Counted from the first letter of the stretch, positions 10,440 to 19,903 are shown. The stretch: 31,595 nucleotides of DNA from Dehalococcoidales bacterium (GCA_016926695.1 JAFGOB010000089.1:1-31595), one strand, 5' to 3'. Program-made: numbers and translations. Notes: generated from the sequence alone by a model not told the origin.

Positions 10440-10472
10440 TGCAGTTATCTCCTCCCTGATTGTGCTGTCATT

Positions 10473-10494
10473 ATTATAGCAGTTCCGCATTATA
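10473..10494 (-). promoter_or_regulatory. Two TATAAT boxes upstream of hicBA
   Basis: On the - strand perfect TATAAT hexamers occur at 10478-10473 and 10494-10489, 35-55 bp before hicB. Neither has a good -35, so the actual promoter is uncertain. Confidence 0.4.
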
Positions 10495-10645
10495 AAGCAG
10501 AAGGTCATGCTATATTTCCAGGATTTCGAAAGACAGCGAAAAATTCCATCTATTGGACACGGTGGCCTGCTTTTTATTTCTGCGAGAATTTATTGCCCTG
10601 CTGTTCAGGCACAACCGGGTTTAAGGCGGATAACCCGAAACTGCC

Positions 10646-10842
10646 CTAATCAGGAAAAAGCGGGAGACGATGAGGTCAATGATTTCTGGAACCGGCTTTC
10701 ACCATTTTCCAGGTTACCGTCTGGCATAAGACATTGATATCTTCTGCTGAAAGGTAGTCCAGTATCGTGCTATCGAACAAAATAGTGGCATCGGGAGGAA
10801 ATTCATCATCGCCCTTCCAGACAATATACGTCAGCGGAACCC
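10646..10842 (-). repeat. Intact-gene copy of the duplicated DUF3786 3' end
   Basis: Partner of the direct repeat at 4894-5090; covers about 30 bp after the DUF3786 stop and the last 167 bp of the gene. The two copies bracket the AbrB-IetAS-HicBA block. Confidence 0.85.
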
Positions 10843-11353
10843 GGCTGAAGGCCGGAATAACTACCGCGATATCTCCGTATTCCGCTTTTTCCCCACCCAG
10901 GTCGGCTGCTGCCGAAACTAGTTCTTCCGGAGCCTGACCAAAATGTTCAACCAGAGGTTTCACGGCCCTTTGAAAGAAGCTGGGATAATATGCCGCTCCT
11001 TCCTCCAATTCCTGGTAGGAGATCAACTTCCCAGACAGGGGCGTACCGCCGGCACGATCAAGATAGTGCAGAATCAGTATTTTGTCTCTTAATCCAACCT
11101 CGTCCCCGCTATCGATTAATGAAACAGAAATATCTGGTAAAGTAATGCGGTAAGTCTGTTTAAGATATTGGGTACAGATTACCGGAGCGTGACCTGTACT
11201 GTCATAAATTGATCCGCTCCGCCGGCACAGGTGGATGAAGTCACTGCAATTGTTCAACTTTTCCCCTGCCATTTTCAAAGCAAGGTTATAAGCTACATCG
11301 TAGCTTTTCTGGTCCGGTAAGGACAATTCAGCGAGCCGGTTATCCTGGTTCAA
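10676..11353 (-). CDS. DUF3786 family protein, last gene of the acs operon
   Basis: 225-aa cytoplasmic protein of the DUF3786 family, which often accompanies CODH/ACS and corrinoid-methyltransferase genes in anaerobes; function unknown. Visible features: YDVAYNLALKMAG near residues 19-31, LILHYLDRAGGTPLSGKLISYQEL in the middle, and FPPDATILFDSTILDYLSAEDI near the C-terminus. A TTG start is used with AGAGGG about 8 nt upstream. It lies 18 bp after acsE on the same strand, so it is probably co-transcribed and may assist corrinoid protein metabolism (inference). Its 3' end is duplicated at 4894-5090. Confidence 0.75.
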   Translation of the reverse strand: MNQDNRLAELSLPDQKSYDVAYNLALKMAGEKLNNCSDFIHLCRRSGSIYDSTGHAPVICTQYLKQTYRITLPDISVSLIDSGDEVGLRDKILILHYLDRAGGTPLSGKLISYQELEEGAAYYPSFFQRAVKPLVEHFGQAPEELVSAAADLGGEKAEYGDIAVVIPAFSRVPLTYIVWKGDDEFPPDATILFDSTILDYLSAEDINVLCQTVTWKMVKAGSRNH

Positions 11354-11371
11354 ATTGTTACCCTCTTAACA

Positions 11372-12250
11372 TTAGATTTGCAGCCAGGAATGAGAATACA
11401 GGGACTCTCCGGTCAATACCCGCACGGTTTTGGCCACCTGTACTTCCTCGGCGTTTAAAGAGTCCAGATCAGGTTTTTCGCCGTCCAGCATACGGTCCAC
11501 CACTTGTACCAGGTCCGGTCTTCTCCCCCGGGCGATATTTATCAGCTCGGCATCAAAGGCATCAACAATCGCGGCATATAGCCCGTACTTCATTAACATC
11601 ATCAAAAAGGTCCTGTTCAAATAAGGCCTCAATTCTACGGGAGCCCCGTTAGAGACGTTGGACAGGCCGACGATCGTCCGGCAGCCGGGCGCAATCTCCG
11701 GTAACATCTGCATAAATTCCAGGCTGGCTTTGATCTGGTTTATTTCGCCGCAAACCGGTGTAATGATGGGATCAATCCAGATACGTTCGTTGGGTATTCC
11801 CTGCTCATTGGCCCGGTATACCAGGTCAACCGCCAGCATGCATCTCTCATTGGCATCTCGCGGCATTCCGTCGGTCCCCCACAGTAAACCTATCATATCG
11901 GCGTTAAATTTGCTGACCAGGGGCAATTCCTGCTCCAGGCGTACCGGCTCCAGAGATATGGAGTTGATCAGGGCTTTAGCGCGGCAGGTCTCCAACCCGG
12001 CAGTCATCGCCACCGGATTAGTGGTATCAAGAGAAAGCGGCTTGGCAGTCACCTCCTGAACGGTCTTCACTACCCAGGACATGAACTCGTCCCCGCCTTT
12101 GCGGGCTGGACCGATGTTGATATCCAGATAGTCAATGCCTACGGCATCTTCAGCTTTCGCCATCTCCTGCACCGGTTGGGACTCTCTCTCCTTGAGAGCC
12201 GGACCCAGTGTTTTAGACATGATGTTGAGATTTTCTCCAACCAGAATCAT
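11372..12250 (-). CDS. acsE: 5-methyltetrahydrofolate:corrinoid iron-sulfur protein methyltransferase
   Basis: Pterin-binding TIM-barrel enzyme that moves the methyl group of methyl-THF to Co(I) of the corrinoid iron-sulfur protein, joining the methyl and carbonyl branches of the Wood-Ljungdahl pathway. Visible landmarks: DINIGPAR at 43-50, D75 in SLDTTNP, N96 in INSISLEP, D160 in WIDPI, and N198 in GLSNVSNGAP, positions nearly the same as the known folate-binding residues of the Moorella enzyme. Length 292 aa is about 30 longer than Moorella, at the C-terminus. It starts 10 bp after acsC with a GGAGTGAGGA site. Confidence 0.95.
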   Translation of the reverse strand: MILVGENLNIMSKTLGPALKERESQPVQEMAKAEDAVGIDYLDINIGPARKGGDEFMSWVVKTVQEVTAKPLSLDTTNPVAMTAGLETCRAKALINSISLEPVRLEQELPLVSKFNADMIGLLWGTDGMPRDANERCMLAVDLVYRANEQGIPNERIWIDPIITPVCGEINQIKASLEFMQMLPEIAPGCRTIVGLSNVSNGAPVELRPYLNRTFLMMLMKYGLYAAIVDAFDAELINIARGRRPDLVQVVDRMLDGEKPDLDSLNAEEVQVAKTVRVLTGESLYSHSWLQI

Positions 12251-12260
12251 TCCTCACTCC

Positions 12261-13607
12261 TTATACCGGTTTCCAGTTTTTCAAATAGGCCGGGATATGG
12301 GCTGATTCCCTGGGACCGACCTCGATCTTCCAGCCGGCCAGCTCTTCCTCAAGCCCGCCGCTTTCAGAAGCCACATACCCCGGAATGATCAACTGACGCT
12401 GCCTGGATTTTTCCGCGATGCCCGACTTTTTTACAAAGGGCGCGATGGTATCCGCTACGAACTTCCCGGCTGCCCAGGCCGTCATAACCGAAAGACCTTC
12501 AGTATCCTTGACCAGCAAAAAAGACGGGATTTTACTGTTCTCAATCTCGCCGGTCACAATAAAGTAGGTCAGAGAGAAATTAGAAGTGATGAGGACCGGC
12601 GAATTTTCACCGGGGTTGCCGATCTCGTAAATACCCTCTTTGGTAGCCAGCGGTTTCTGGGGATCGGTGTAAATATTCAACCTTTCCACCAGCAAAGGGA
12701 ACAGCGTATGGCCTTCCAGATCGGAAAGTACGATTATAGAAGCGTATTTCGCTATAAAAGTCGAGGCGATTAAGGCCTCTTTTATGGGGTTATCCGTCAT
12801 TTCAGACGGGAAGACAATGGTGGGATATCCCAGCGCCCGGATTTTTCCCAGTGCGGCTTTACGCAAAAGAACCTGATCGGTAAGAGCCTGCTTGAGACTT
12901 CTGGAACCGGAATCTATCAGGATATCCTTGATCCCGACCTGATTCAAACGGTCGGTAATCCGGGCGATTTCTTCAATTCCGTTAGCTTTCGCCACTACCG
13001 GACATTTGCTTTCTCTTACCAGTGCGCTGACCTTATCGATATTGTCGCCGGTGGCGGCGTAGATCAAAGGTCTCCGTTCGGCACAGACTTTCAAGCCTGC
13101 TTCCAGAATCGCCGGGTCGGTACTCATCAGTATCAAGCTGGCATCGGTATTTTGCATAACATTGGTGACAACAGACACGAATGTATCAACCTGTCCGGAA
13201 TCGCACCGGATGGCAGCTATTTCAGGACGCAGGGTTAATCCCACTCTTTCGTAAACCAGGTTGTTTAATTTGTTCAGCCGCTGACGAATAGCGGCTTCCT
13301 CCATGGTGTCTGATATGAGTACCGCAATTCCCGGCGGATTTTCGAATTTCTTTTCATGTCTGAACAGAACGGTTTCTCCTCCGGTCTTGACCGCTCTGGC
13401 CCCGCTGCCTATAGTCACGGAACGGATGGGAGGAGCCGAGGCTTCAGAGAGTTTTGAGCGTGACTCTTCCGAGACGTCAGGACAGGCGCTTAATTCCGCT
13501 TTTCCCGCTGCCATCTGCATCGCAAAAGCCAGACAGGTGGGGACCCCGCATTTCCCACAATTGGTTTTAGGTAATAGTTTGAATATTTCGATTCCCGTTA
13601 ACGGCAT
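12261..13607 (-). CDS. acsC: Corrinoid iron-sulfur protein large (gamma) subunit
   Basis: Carries the cobamide and a low-potential [4Fe-4S] cluster; shuttles methyl groups from AcsE to AcsB. N-terminal cluster motif C17-x2-C20-x4-C25-x16-C42 in LLPKTNCGKCGVPTCLAFAM, followed by a TIM barrel and a C-terminal corrinoid-binding domain (from about residue 330, with NFSLTYFIVTGEIE). Length 448 aa is typical. Preceded by AAGGAG and separated from acsB by 12 bp. Heterodimer partner is AcsD, encoded two genes upstream. Confidence 0.96.
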   Translation of the reverse strand: MPLTGIEIFKLLPKTNCGKCGVPTCLAFAMQMAAGKAELSACPDVSEESRSKLSEASAPPIRSVTIGSGARAVKTGGETVLFRHEKKFENPPGIAVLISDTMEEAAIRQRLNKLNNLVYERVGLTLRPEIAAIRCDSGQVDTFVSVVTNVMQNTDASLILMSTDPAILEAGLKVCAERRPLIYAATGDNIDKVSALVRESKCPVVAKANGIEEIARITDRLNQVGIKDILIDSGSRSLKQALTDQVLLRKAALGKIRALGYPTIVFPSEMTDNPIKEALIASTFIAKYASIIVLSDLEGHTLFPLLVERLNIYTDPQKPLATKEGIYEIGNPGENSPVLITSNFSLTYFIVTGEIENSKIPSFLLVKDTEGLSVMTAWAAGKFVADTIAPFVKKSGIAEKSRQRQLIIPGYVASESGGLEEELAGWKIEVGPRESAHIPAYLKNWKPV

Positions 13608-13619
13608 GCTGTTACTCCT

Positions 13620-15827
13620 TTATCCAATAATGGGCGGCATACTCAATGCCGGATGATTTTTCTCGGTAAGGAATGGCAGAATATCCTCTTCAGTCGTACC
13701 GATAGTCTCATCAGCCATTTTATCCAGTAAATCCGGGCAGTCCATTTCCTCAGCCCTCCGGATCAGCCTTTCTCTCAATTCTTCCTTCAGCATTTTCGGC
13801 ATCCAGACCATTCTGAGAAGACCGCCGTCGCCAATGACGAATTTACGCTGGGTGGTATTATATTTTCCGTGGCCGAGAAAGCCCGGTGTGCTCAACCCGC
13901 CGCCGATGGTGCCGGCCAGGGTTGTAAATTTCATGCCGCAGGGAGTCATGCCGGTAAAGTCCCGGTTTACGGTCATTATCCCGTTGCACAGTGGCAGCAC
14001 GGCCGCGATGCATTCACAGCAACCGCAGGTCGTCATCGGATCGATGATGATGCTGTAGAAATTATAGTGGTCAATTTTTCCGCGTGAGGCCTTTGTAACA
14101 AATTCATTAACCCCTTTCCACTGACCCAATTTGGCATCCACCACTTCTCCCTTGGGAACCGGTTGATTGGGTCCGGTCGGATTAATCTCATAGGAGGCTT
14201 TGCAGTCCATCCAGTTATACGAACCGCAGAGGCCAGTCCTCTCAGGGCTAATTACGCATACATGGCTGGGAGCGAAAGACTGGCAGAGGGTGCATGAATA
14301 ATAGGTATCAATGGATTCATCCGTCATTCCCTCAATTCTGGCGTCTCTGGTCATGTAGACTTCCCGGGCCCTTTCCACCTTTCCCCTGACATCCGCTTCA
14401 CTGGTATAGATTTTGACCTGTATTTTATCAAAAATGCGTCCGAAATCCTGGTGCAGCTTGGCATGCAGGATAACACCGATATCTTTCAGCTTGAAGCCCT
14501 TTTCAACAGCTTGCTTGCTTACCCTCAACCAGGCGATATCTCTCTGGCCGATGTGCATCACTCCCTGGGCATAGTTGATAAGGTGATGTATTTGTCGCTC
14601 CAGTATGGGTTCGAAATCTTCCTGCATTTCCCGGCCGGCCACTTCCACGCAAATAGCCATGGGCAGCCTGGAACCGGGTGAAATATCCTTCAGCTCCGGC
14701 CCAATGACCTCCACTTTCCCATCTTCGACTTCATTCATGGGTTTGCTGGTTACCCACTCTACCATGGCAGTCCTGCCGCCGCCGCACTCCAGGTAAATAT
14801 CCTCTCCTCGCACCCGCTCACCTTCAAAAGCCGGCCCGTAAGCCACCGGGACCGGGACTTCAGCCACATTGACTTTCAAACCGCGCACTTCGATCGCTTT
14901 GGCCACCAGATTTTCGTGCGGTATATTGGAGACAACATGCTCATATGTGCAGATGCCGGTCGGTAAAATTTCCGGTATCGGAGTATCGGCAATAACGGGA
15001 AAACCGAAATTGATAGCCCCGGCCGCTGTGGCATACCACTCGTCGCTGACAAATCCCATAGGCAGTGCAAAGGCGAAAATACGATCCTTGTTATAAATCA
15101 GAATTTTCCTGAAATCGCCGGGCTGGATACCTCCGAAGGAGAGGGCCGCCCGGGTGGCGAAACCCATGGCGAAGACCGTGGAGGTTACATCGGGACCAAA
15201 TGATACCAGCCGGGTAGGCCATCCTATCTGTATCCCGGCATCAATCAGTTGTTCGGAAAATCTCCTGCCATTATATTCGGCTGACATAAAAACATAAAGA
15301 TTTTTCTGCTGCAACTCCTGGGCAATACTAGCCGCAATTTCGCTGGTAGGGGCAGCCCCTAATATCGCCGCAAATCCCGGCGCCGTGCCATCGACAAACT
15401 CAACACCTCTTTTACGCAGTATTACATCATCCGCCGCGCCCAACCAGATGTTGCCGCCGGCAGTTTCTTCAGTCCCTGTATAAAAGTCCGGCTGTTCCAG
15501 GTAGCGAATGGCCTCGATAATTTCTTCGGAGAACAGGGTAGCCATTCCGGCATCCAGAGCAGGACCGAGGTATGGTAAGGCATGCTCTTCGCGAACCGGA
15601 GGAGGAAGCAAGTGACGGCATTTTTTTATGATCTGTTCCATATCGGCCAGCTTTTGGACCCTGGCTCCCAGAATGCCGTAAATAACCGGCAAAAAATAGG
15701 CGGTGTTAGGAAAGCCGACCGGTTCATTCAGACCATACACATCAACGGCCTTCTTCCATTTTTCTTCCGCCTGGCCGACTATTTTGTACGCTCCTCTGAT
15801 AGCAGCAGACGCAATCACTTTAGACAT
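13620..15827 (-). CDS. acsB: Acetyl-CoA synthase, catalytic subunit of CODH/ACS
   Basis: Condenses CO, a methyl group and CoA to acetyl-CoA at the Ni-Ni-[4Fe-4S] A-cluster. Cluster ligands C512, C515, C524 and C534 are visible (SCTLCQSFAP...HVC...GLCGS), and the distal nickel motif C601-G-C603 lies in MTTCGCCEC; all are offset by exactly six from the Moorella numbers. Length 735 aa agrees with the bacterial form, with an N-terminal domain that contacts CODH (about residues 1-310). Bacterial architecture, not the short archaeal one. Ribosome site GGGGAG lies upstream. Confidence 0.97.
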   Translation of the reverse strand: MSKVIASAAIRGAYKIVGQAEEKWKKAVDVYGLNEPVGFPNTAYFLPVIYGILGARVQKLADMEQIIKKCRHLLPPPVREEHALPYLGPALDAGMATLFSEEIIEAIRYLEQPDFYTGTEETAGGNIWLGAADDVILRKRGVEFVDGTAPGFAAILGAAPTSEIAASIAQELQQKNLYVFMSAEYNGRRFSEQLIDAGIQIGWPTRLVSFGPDVTSTVFAMGFATRAALSFGGIQPGDFRKILIYNKDRIFAFALPMGFVSDEWYATAAGAINFGFPVIADTPIPEILPTGICTYEHVVSNIPHENLVAKAIEVRGLKVNVAEVPVPVAYGPAFEGERVRGEDIYLECGGGRTAMVEWVTSKPMNEVEDGKVEVIGPELKDISPGSRLPMAICVEVAGREMQEDFEPILERQIHHLINYAQGVMHIGQRDIAWLRVSKQAVEKGFKLKDIGVILHAKLHQDFGRIFDKIQVKIYTSEADVRGKVERAREVYMTRDARIEGMTDESIDTYYSCTLCQSFAPSHVCVISPERTGLCGSYNWMDCKASYEINPTGPNQPVPKGEVVDAKLGQWKGVNEFVTKASRGKIDHYNFYSIIIDPMTTCGCCECIAAVLPLCNGIMTVNRDFTGMTPCGMKFTTLAGTIGGGLSTPGFLGHGKYNTTQRKFVIGDGGLLRMVWMPKMLKEELRERLIRRAEEMDCPDLLDKMADETIGTTEEDILPFLTEKNHPALSMPPIIG

Positions 15828-15845
15828 CTTTCGGTCTCCCCTTTT

Positions 15846-17807
15846 TTATTTCTCCAAATCTCGCCGCATCGCCATATCGAAGAGCACGCGTTCACGGGCT
15901 TTATCTATACCCAGAGCTTTGCGCTTTTTGTCGATATGGGCGATCATCATCCGGGCCATTTTAACCGGATCGGGCTCGAAGTCCCATTTGCCTCCATAGA
16001 GCTTTTCAAAATCTTTGAATAAATAATCGGTCAGTTCCTGAGAACCGCTGGTCGGCCAGGTCACCCCAAAGACGGTATACACTCCGGATGCCACAAAATA
16101 GTGTCCGATCGAAACGGCCTTTTCACTCATCCATTCAGGGGCGGCGCCTGCGACCGGCAGATCACTGATATCGTCTCCCAGTCCACCTTCCTTGACCATC
16201 GCCGTCGCCGCAACCAGGATACGGCAGTTGTCCACACATGAACCCAGGTGGAGGACTGGAGGTATGCCCACCGTCTCACAGACTGAGGCAAGGCCGTCAC
16301 CGGCGTATCTGGCTGCTTCAGGTACCATCAGTCCGGCTTTAGCAGTAGCCATTGCGCTGCAGCCTGTTTGCAGTACCAGCACATCATTCTTGATCAATTC
16401 TTTTACCAGGGTTACATGACCCTCATCATGAGTCACGCGCGCATTATTGCAGCCTACCACTCCGGCCACTCCGCGAATTCGGCCGTTGATAATATTGTCA
16501 TTCAAAGGACGGTAAGAGGCCCGGTACAGCCCGCCCAGCAAATAGGTCACACTTTCATGACTGAATCCGGCAATCATATCTGATTTTTCCTGAGGAATCC
16601 GCACACCCTTTCCCCGGTTGGGGAAATTGTCGATGGCGGCTTTAACAATAGTCCTGGCCGATTCTACCGCATTTAAATCATCAAAATGAATGTAGGTGGA
16701 ACCGGTAATATGAGCTCTTTCGTCAGTAGTAATCAATTTGGTGTGATAACATTCAGCTACATCGCTCAAGCCCTGCATAATGCACTGGACGTCGACTACC
16801 ATGGCTTCAACCGCTCCGGTCACGATGGCCAGTTCCTGTTGCAGGAAATTTCCACCGATAGGAACGCCGTGACGCATCAATATCTCATTGGCAGTGCAGC
16901 ACATTCCCACCAGATTAATACCTTTTGCTCCTTTAGTCCGGGCATAGTCAACCATCGCCGGATCCTGTGTAACCATTGCCAGCATCTCCGCCAGCGCCGG
17001 CTCATGGCCGTGAATAATTATATTGACGTCCTCTTCTTTCAATACTCCCAGATTGATCTGGCTGAGGACTGGCGCCGGGGTACCGAAAAGGATATCCTGA
17101 AGCTCCGTTGCCAGCATACTGCCCCCCCAGCCATCTGATAGGGCAACCCGCGTACTTTGACGCATCAAGCTCCGGTAATCCTGGTCCACCCCTATATGGG
17201 TCCGGTGCATGATCTCAACCACTTCCCGGTCAAGCCCCCGGGGTACTACTCCATTCTGTCGCCAGATTTCCTGTCTCTTTAACGGAGCTCGCTTGATAAA
17301 AAGCAGTTCGCCTTCCTGTTTGCCGAAATCAGCCATGGCGACTTCGGCAATATCTTTGGCAATTTCCTCATTAGAGCGGCTGCCGATCTGGATGCCCAGT
17401 TCAAGGGCCACTTGCAGCAGTTTTGGCTCATCTTTGATTTTATAACCGGGGGCTTTTCCATCCGCTACTGCTTTAAATAGTTCAACTACTCTCCGCCCGT
17501 GGTCCCCGTGGGCAGCGGTGCCGGCGGCTACCATACGGGCGAAGTTGCGTGCGGTGATAGTTTCCAGCGTAGCTCCGCAAACTCCCTTACGCTGGTTTTT
17601 TTGTTCACGGCTTTCCTCATCCCGCTGCGGCAGCGTAATCCGGCATGGTCCCATGGCGCAATTTTTACAGCAACTGCCTCTGGCTCCGATCGGACAGGGT
17701 TTATTTGTTTCTGCCCTATCAAAGACAGTAGAACAACCATCCTGACTGGCTTTTTCCAGCATCTCCAGAGTTGCTTTATCTACACTTTTATTTTGATCAC
17801 CCGGCAT
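15846..17807 (-). CDS. acsA/cooS: Anaerobic CO dehydrogenase catalytic subunit of CODH/ACS
   Basis: Ni-Fe enzyme interconverting CO2 and CO. Numbered from ATG 17807: D-cluster cysteines C38 and C46, B-cluster C47, C50, C55 and C77 (CPIGARGSCCKNCAMGPCRI, then GVCGAT). C-cluster ligands are recognisable in IIHGHEPA, GMCCTANE, DVQCIMQG, VGCNNARV, QTGCSAM and GSCVDNCRI. I prefer ATG 17807 because AGGAAGG is 8 nt upstream; a GTG at 17816 overlaps that site. The stretch between C55 and C77 is a few residues longer than in CODH-II. It is followed 18 bp later by acsB, forming the bifunctional complex. The order acsD-acsA-acsB-acsC-acsE differs from Moorella, where acsD follows acsC. Confidence 0.96.
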   Translation of the reverse strand: MPGDQNKSVDKATLEMLEKASQDGCSTVFDRAETNKPCPIGARGSCCKNCAMGPCRITLPQRDEESREQKNQRKGVCGATLETITARNFARMVAAGTAAHGDHGRRVVELFKAVADGKAPGYKIKDEPKLLQVALELGIQIGSRSNEEIAKDIAEVAMADFGKQEGELLFIKRAPLKRQEIWRQNGVVPRGLDREVVEIMHRTHIGVDQDYRSLMRQSTRVALSDGWGGSMLATELQDILFGTPAPVLSQINLGVLKEEDVNIIIHGHEPALAEMLAMVTQDPAMVDYARTKGAKGINLVGMCCTANEILMRHGVPIGGNFLQQELAIVTGAVEAMVVDVQCIMQGLSDVAECYHTKLITTDERAHITGSTYIHFDDLNAVESARTIVKAAIDNFPNRGKGVRIPQEKSDMIAGFSHESVTYLLGGLYRASYRPLNDNIINGRIRGVAGVVGCNNARVTHDEGHVTLVKELIKNDVLVLQTGCSAMATAKAGLMVPEAARYAGDGLASVCETVGIPPVLHLGSCVDNCRILVAATAMVKEGGLGDDISDLPVAGAAPEWMSEKAVSIGHYFVASGVYTVFGVTWPTSGSQELTDYLFKDFEKLYGGKWDFEPDPVKMARMMIAHIDKKRKALGIDKARERVLFDMAMRRDLEK

Positions 17808-17827
17808 CTCATTCACCTTCCTGATAT

Positions 17828-18781
17828 TTACTTGTCAGTACCCATTAGTTCGTCAATCATATCCTTTACCAACCGGATGGCTTCCGGATGTCGCATAACA
17901 AGTATATCGGCTCCAGCCAGTGCCAGACACATTGCTGACATTGCTTCAAGCAGAATGCCCCGTTTGGCTGGGTCTCCCATTTTCGGGTCTTCCTGTTCGG
18001 AAATCTTGACTTCCTTGGTCTTCCAGGTTTCTTTGCTGATATTACAGACCAGTGGTAATTGGAGTTTATCATCGCTCTGAGTCAAACCAGCCATGCGAAT
18101 CCTTTCCATTACTGAGTAGCAATATTCGATGCCGTAGCCGATACTGCTGACGGTGGGATCCATAAGCATTGAACTTTCCGCTATTCCCAAATTACCGATC
18201 AATATGTTCAATTGCTTCGCCAGGTTTATATCAATGGGACTGGAGGCTATAATAGTATGCTGATAGGCAAGCGCGGCTGCGCCTATTTTCTTATAGTTCT
18301 TCTCCTCCAGCGGGCCCATGATCAGTTTTTGCCCCTGACAGGCCTCAGCAACAGCACGCAGGACTTCAGTATCTTTTTCAATATTGGCGGTACCCCAGAC
18401 AATTAATGGCACATTGATTGCCTCAGCTACACGTCTGACTATGACAGCGGTTTCTTCGGCGCTCCGGTTTAAACCGTTAGGATCAGAACCGACTAATTGA
18501 AGGCATATCATTTCCGCCTGATAGTCTTCAATACACTTCTGTGCCCAGGCAACCGGATCACCGGTTACACCTTTAAAAGGTTCCAGGGCTGCTGGAGCCC
18601 AATCTGTTGGATCCATATCCCAGACTTCCATGGCGATCCTGGGTTTATGCGGCATTTGGCCTTCAAAAAGATAAAAGGGGTAACAGCTTTCCCCTCCTAC
18701 GGTAATTGACCTACTTTCATTACCTATTTTTATTTCTTTGACCTTACCGTTATAGGTTGTTTCAGGTATTTCGATGGCCAT
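17828..18781 (-). CDS. acsD: Corrinoid iron-sulfur protein small (delta) subunit
   Basis: 317-aa TIM-barrel subunit that pairs with AcsC to hold the corrinoid. Characteristic stretches: SITVGGESCYPFYLFEG near residues 24-40, PRIAMEVWDMDP at 47-58, and the C-terminal ADILVMRHPEAIRLVKDMID. AAGGAGG lies a few nt before the ATG. It stands 20 bp upstream of the CODH gene, ahead of acsA, acsB and acsC in the operon. Confidence 0.95.
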   Translation of the reverse strand: MAIEIPETTYNGKVKEIKIGNESRSITVGGESCYPFYLFEGQMPHKPRIAMEVWDMDPTDWAPAALEPFKGVTGDPVAWAQKCIEDYQAEMICLQLVGSDPNGLNRSAEETAVIVRRVAEAINVPLIVWGTANIEKDTEVLRAVAEACQGQKLIMGPLEEKNYKKIGAAALAYQHTIIASSPIDINLAKQLNILIGNLGIAESSMLMDPTVSSIGYGIEYCYSVMERIRMAGLTQSDDKLQLPLVCNISKETWKTKEVKISEQEDPKMGDPAKRGILLEAMSAMCLALAGADILVMRHPEAIRLVKDMIDELMGTDK

Positions 18782-18876
18782 ACTTGCCTCCTTTGAAATC
18801 GCACTGCAAAGTATCAGTTCTATCGTTTAGAGTCCGGTATTTCATCCGCTCTGATTTACCGAATAAAATTAGTTTA

Positions 18877-19074
18877 TCAAGCAGGCGTCTTCCTCTTCTC
18901 ACTGCCAAACCCTTCCAGATCATGAAAATAGCGTTGTCCGGTCTTCAGATATTTTAAAATTTCGTCCCGGTTGGTCAATTTCTGACTCCAGCGCCCCTGG
19001 TTCTCACCCAGAGGTTTGCCTTTCTCATAAGTTGCCCCCAGTACTTCCACTTCTTCTCTTCCGGAGGATTTCAC
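18877..19074 (-). CDS. Small conserved-looking protein between cooC and acsD
   Basis: 65-aa hydrophilic protein, not recognised. It is in the operon strand and spacing. The GTG start at 19074 lacks a good ribosome site. The frame remains open upstream to TGA at 19105-19107 and encodes SRDEIYKVK before the GTG, which reads like real protein; GAGGTGAA precedes an ATT at 19098-19096. It therefore may begin at a rare ATT start, or the GTG may be used. No cysteines, no membrane segment. Position in the operon suggests a CODH/ACS accessory role, but this is inference. Confidence 0.5.
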   Translation of the reverse strand: MKSSGREEVEVLGATYEKGKPLGENQGRWSQKLTNRDEILKYLKTGQRYFHDLEGFGSEKRKTPA

Positions 19075-19144
19075 TTTGTATATCTCATCCCTAGAAATTT
19101 CACCTCATGCGGAACATTCTAACTTAAAATAACCTGTATTGTCC

Positions 19145-19903
19145 CTATTTCGACAATAATTGATTGAAAAAACGATCGATTGCCTGTACCGCGGGACTGG
19201 CATCCGGTAAGTCCAGGATGGATTTCATGGCCAGATCATATTGATTAATTTGATCATCAAGCGGAATAATGGCATTCAGCTCCAGTCCCAATTTATCCAT
19301 TTCATCAGCAACCAGAGGGTCCAGTTGGGCCGGGACCATATTAATAATAATTGACTGGTGTTTTATTCTGAGCTTTAATTCTCGAACCAGTTCCTTTATC
19401 CTGGCGAGCGTCCGAACTCCTCTGACGGAATGGTTGGACACTATTAACAATTCATCGATATCCTGGGTAGTGCCGCGGCTGAGATGCTCCATCCCTGCTT
19501 CGTTGTCCATGACGATATAGGCATAATTTTCGGATAGCCGGTCGACAAATTTTCTCAGTACCGTATTGGGATAACAATAACATCCCTGGCCCTCAGTCTT
19601 GCTCATGGTCAACAAATCAAAATAACGGCTTTCAAGCAGAAGCGTATTTAACTGCCACTCCAGGTATGCGTCCTTGCTCATACCAGACGGAATATCGATT
19701 TTCTCTCTCTGGAAACGATCCAAAATCATTCCGACGGAGTTTTTAACTTCCATTCCGAGGGCTTCTCCCAAATTGGCATTCGGATCGGCGTCAACTGCCA
19801 GAATCGGTTGAAGATCATGATTTCTCAAATAACGAATAATCAGCCCGCAGAGTGAAGTCTTGCCGCTTCCTCCTTTGCCGGCGACTGCGATTGAAAAAAC
19901 CAA
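19145..19903 (-). CDS. cooC: CooC-type nickel-insertion ATPase (paralogue 1)
   Basis: MinD/ParA-like P-loop ATPase that matures CODH or ACS by delivering nickel. Signature lysine P-loop GKGGSGKT at 9-16, VDADPNANLGEALG (switch region) at 37-50, and the CooC metal-binding C108-x-C110 in GCYCYPN. The MDNEAGMEHLSRG segment is the Walker B-like region. Length 252 aa is normal. TTG start supported by AGGAGGT upstream. It is 35 bp downstream of the second CooC gene. One of the two probably serves CODH and the other ACS (as with AcsF), but sequence alone does not assign them. Confidence 0.92.
   Translation of the reverse strand: MVFSIAVAGKGGSGKTSLCGLIIRYLRNHDLQPILAVDADPNANLGEALGMEVKNSVGMILDRFQREKIDIPSGMSKDAYLEWQLNTLLLESRYFDLLTMSKTEGQGCYCYPNTVLRKFVDRLSENYAYIVMDNEAGMEHLSRGTTQDIDELLIVSNHSVRGVRTLARIKELVRELKLRIKHQSIIINMVPAQLDPLVADEMDKLGLELNAIIPLDDQINQYDLAMKSILDLPDASPAVQAIDRFFNQLLSK

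Noticed and set aside
10383..10737. Two overlapping + frames opposite hicB and the DUF3786 3' end
   Set aside because: They run antisense to supported genes and have no ribosome sites or motifs.
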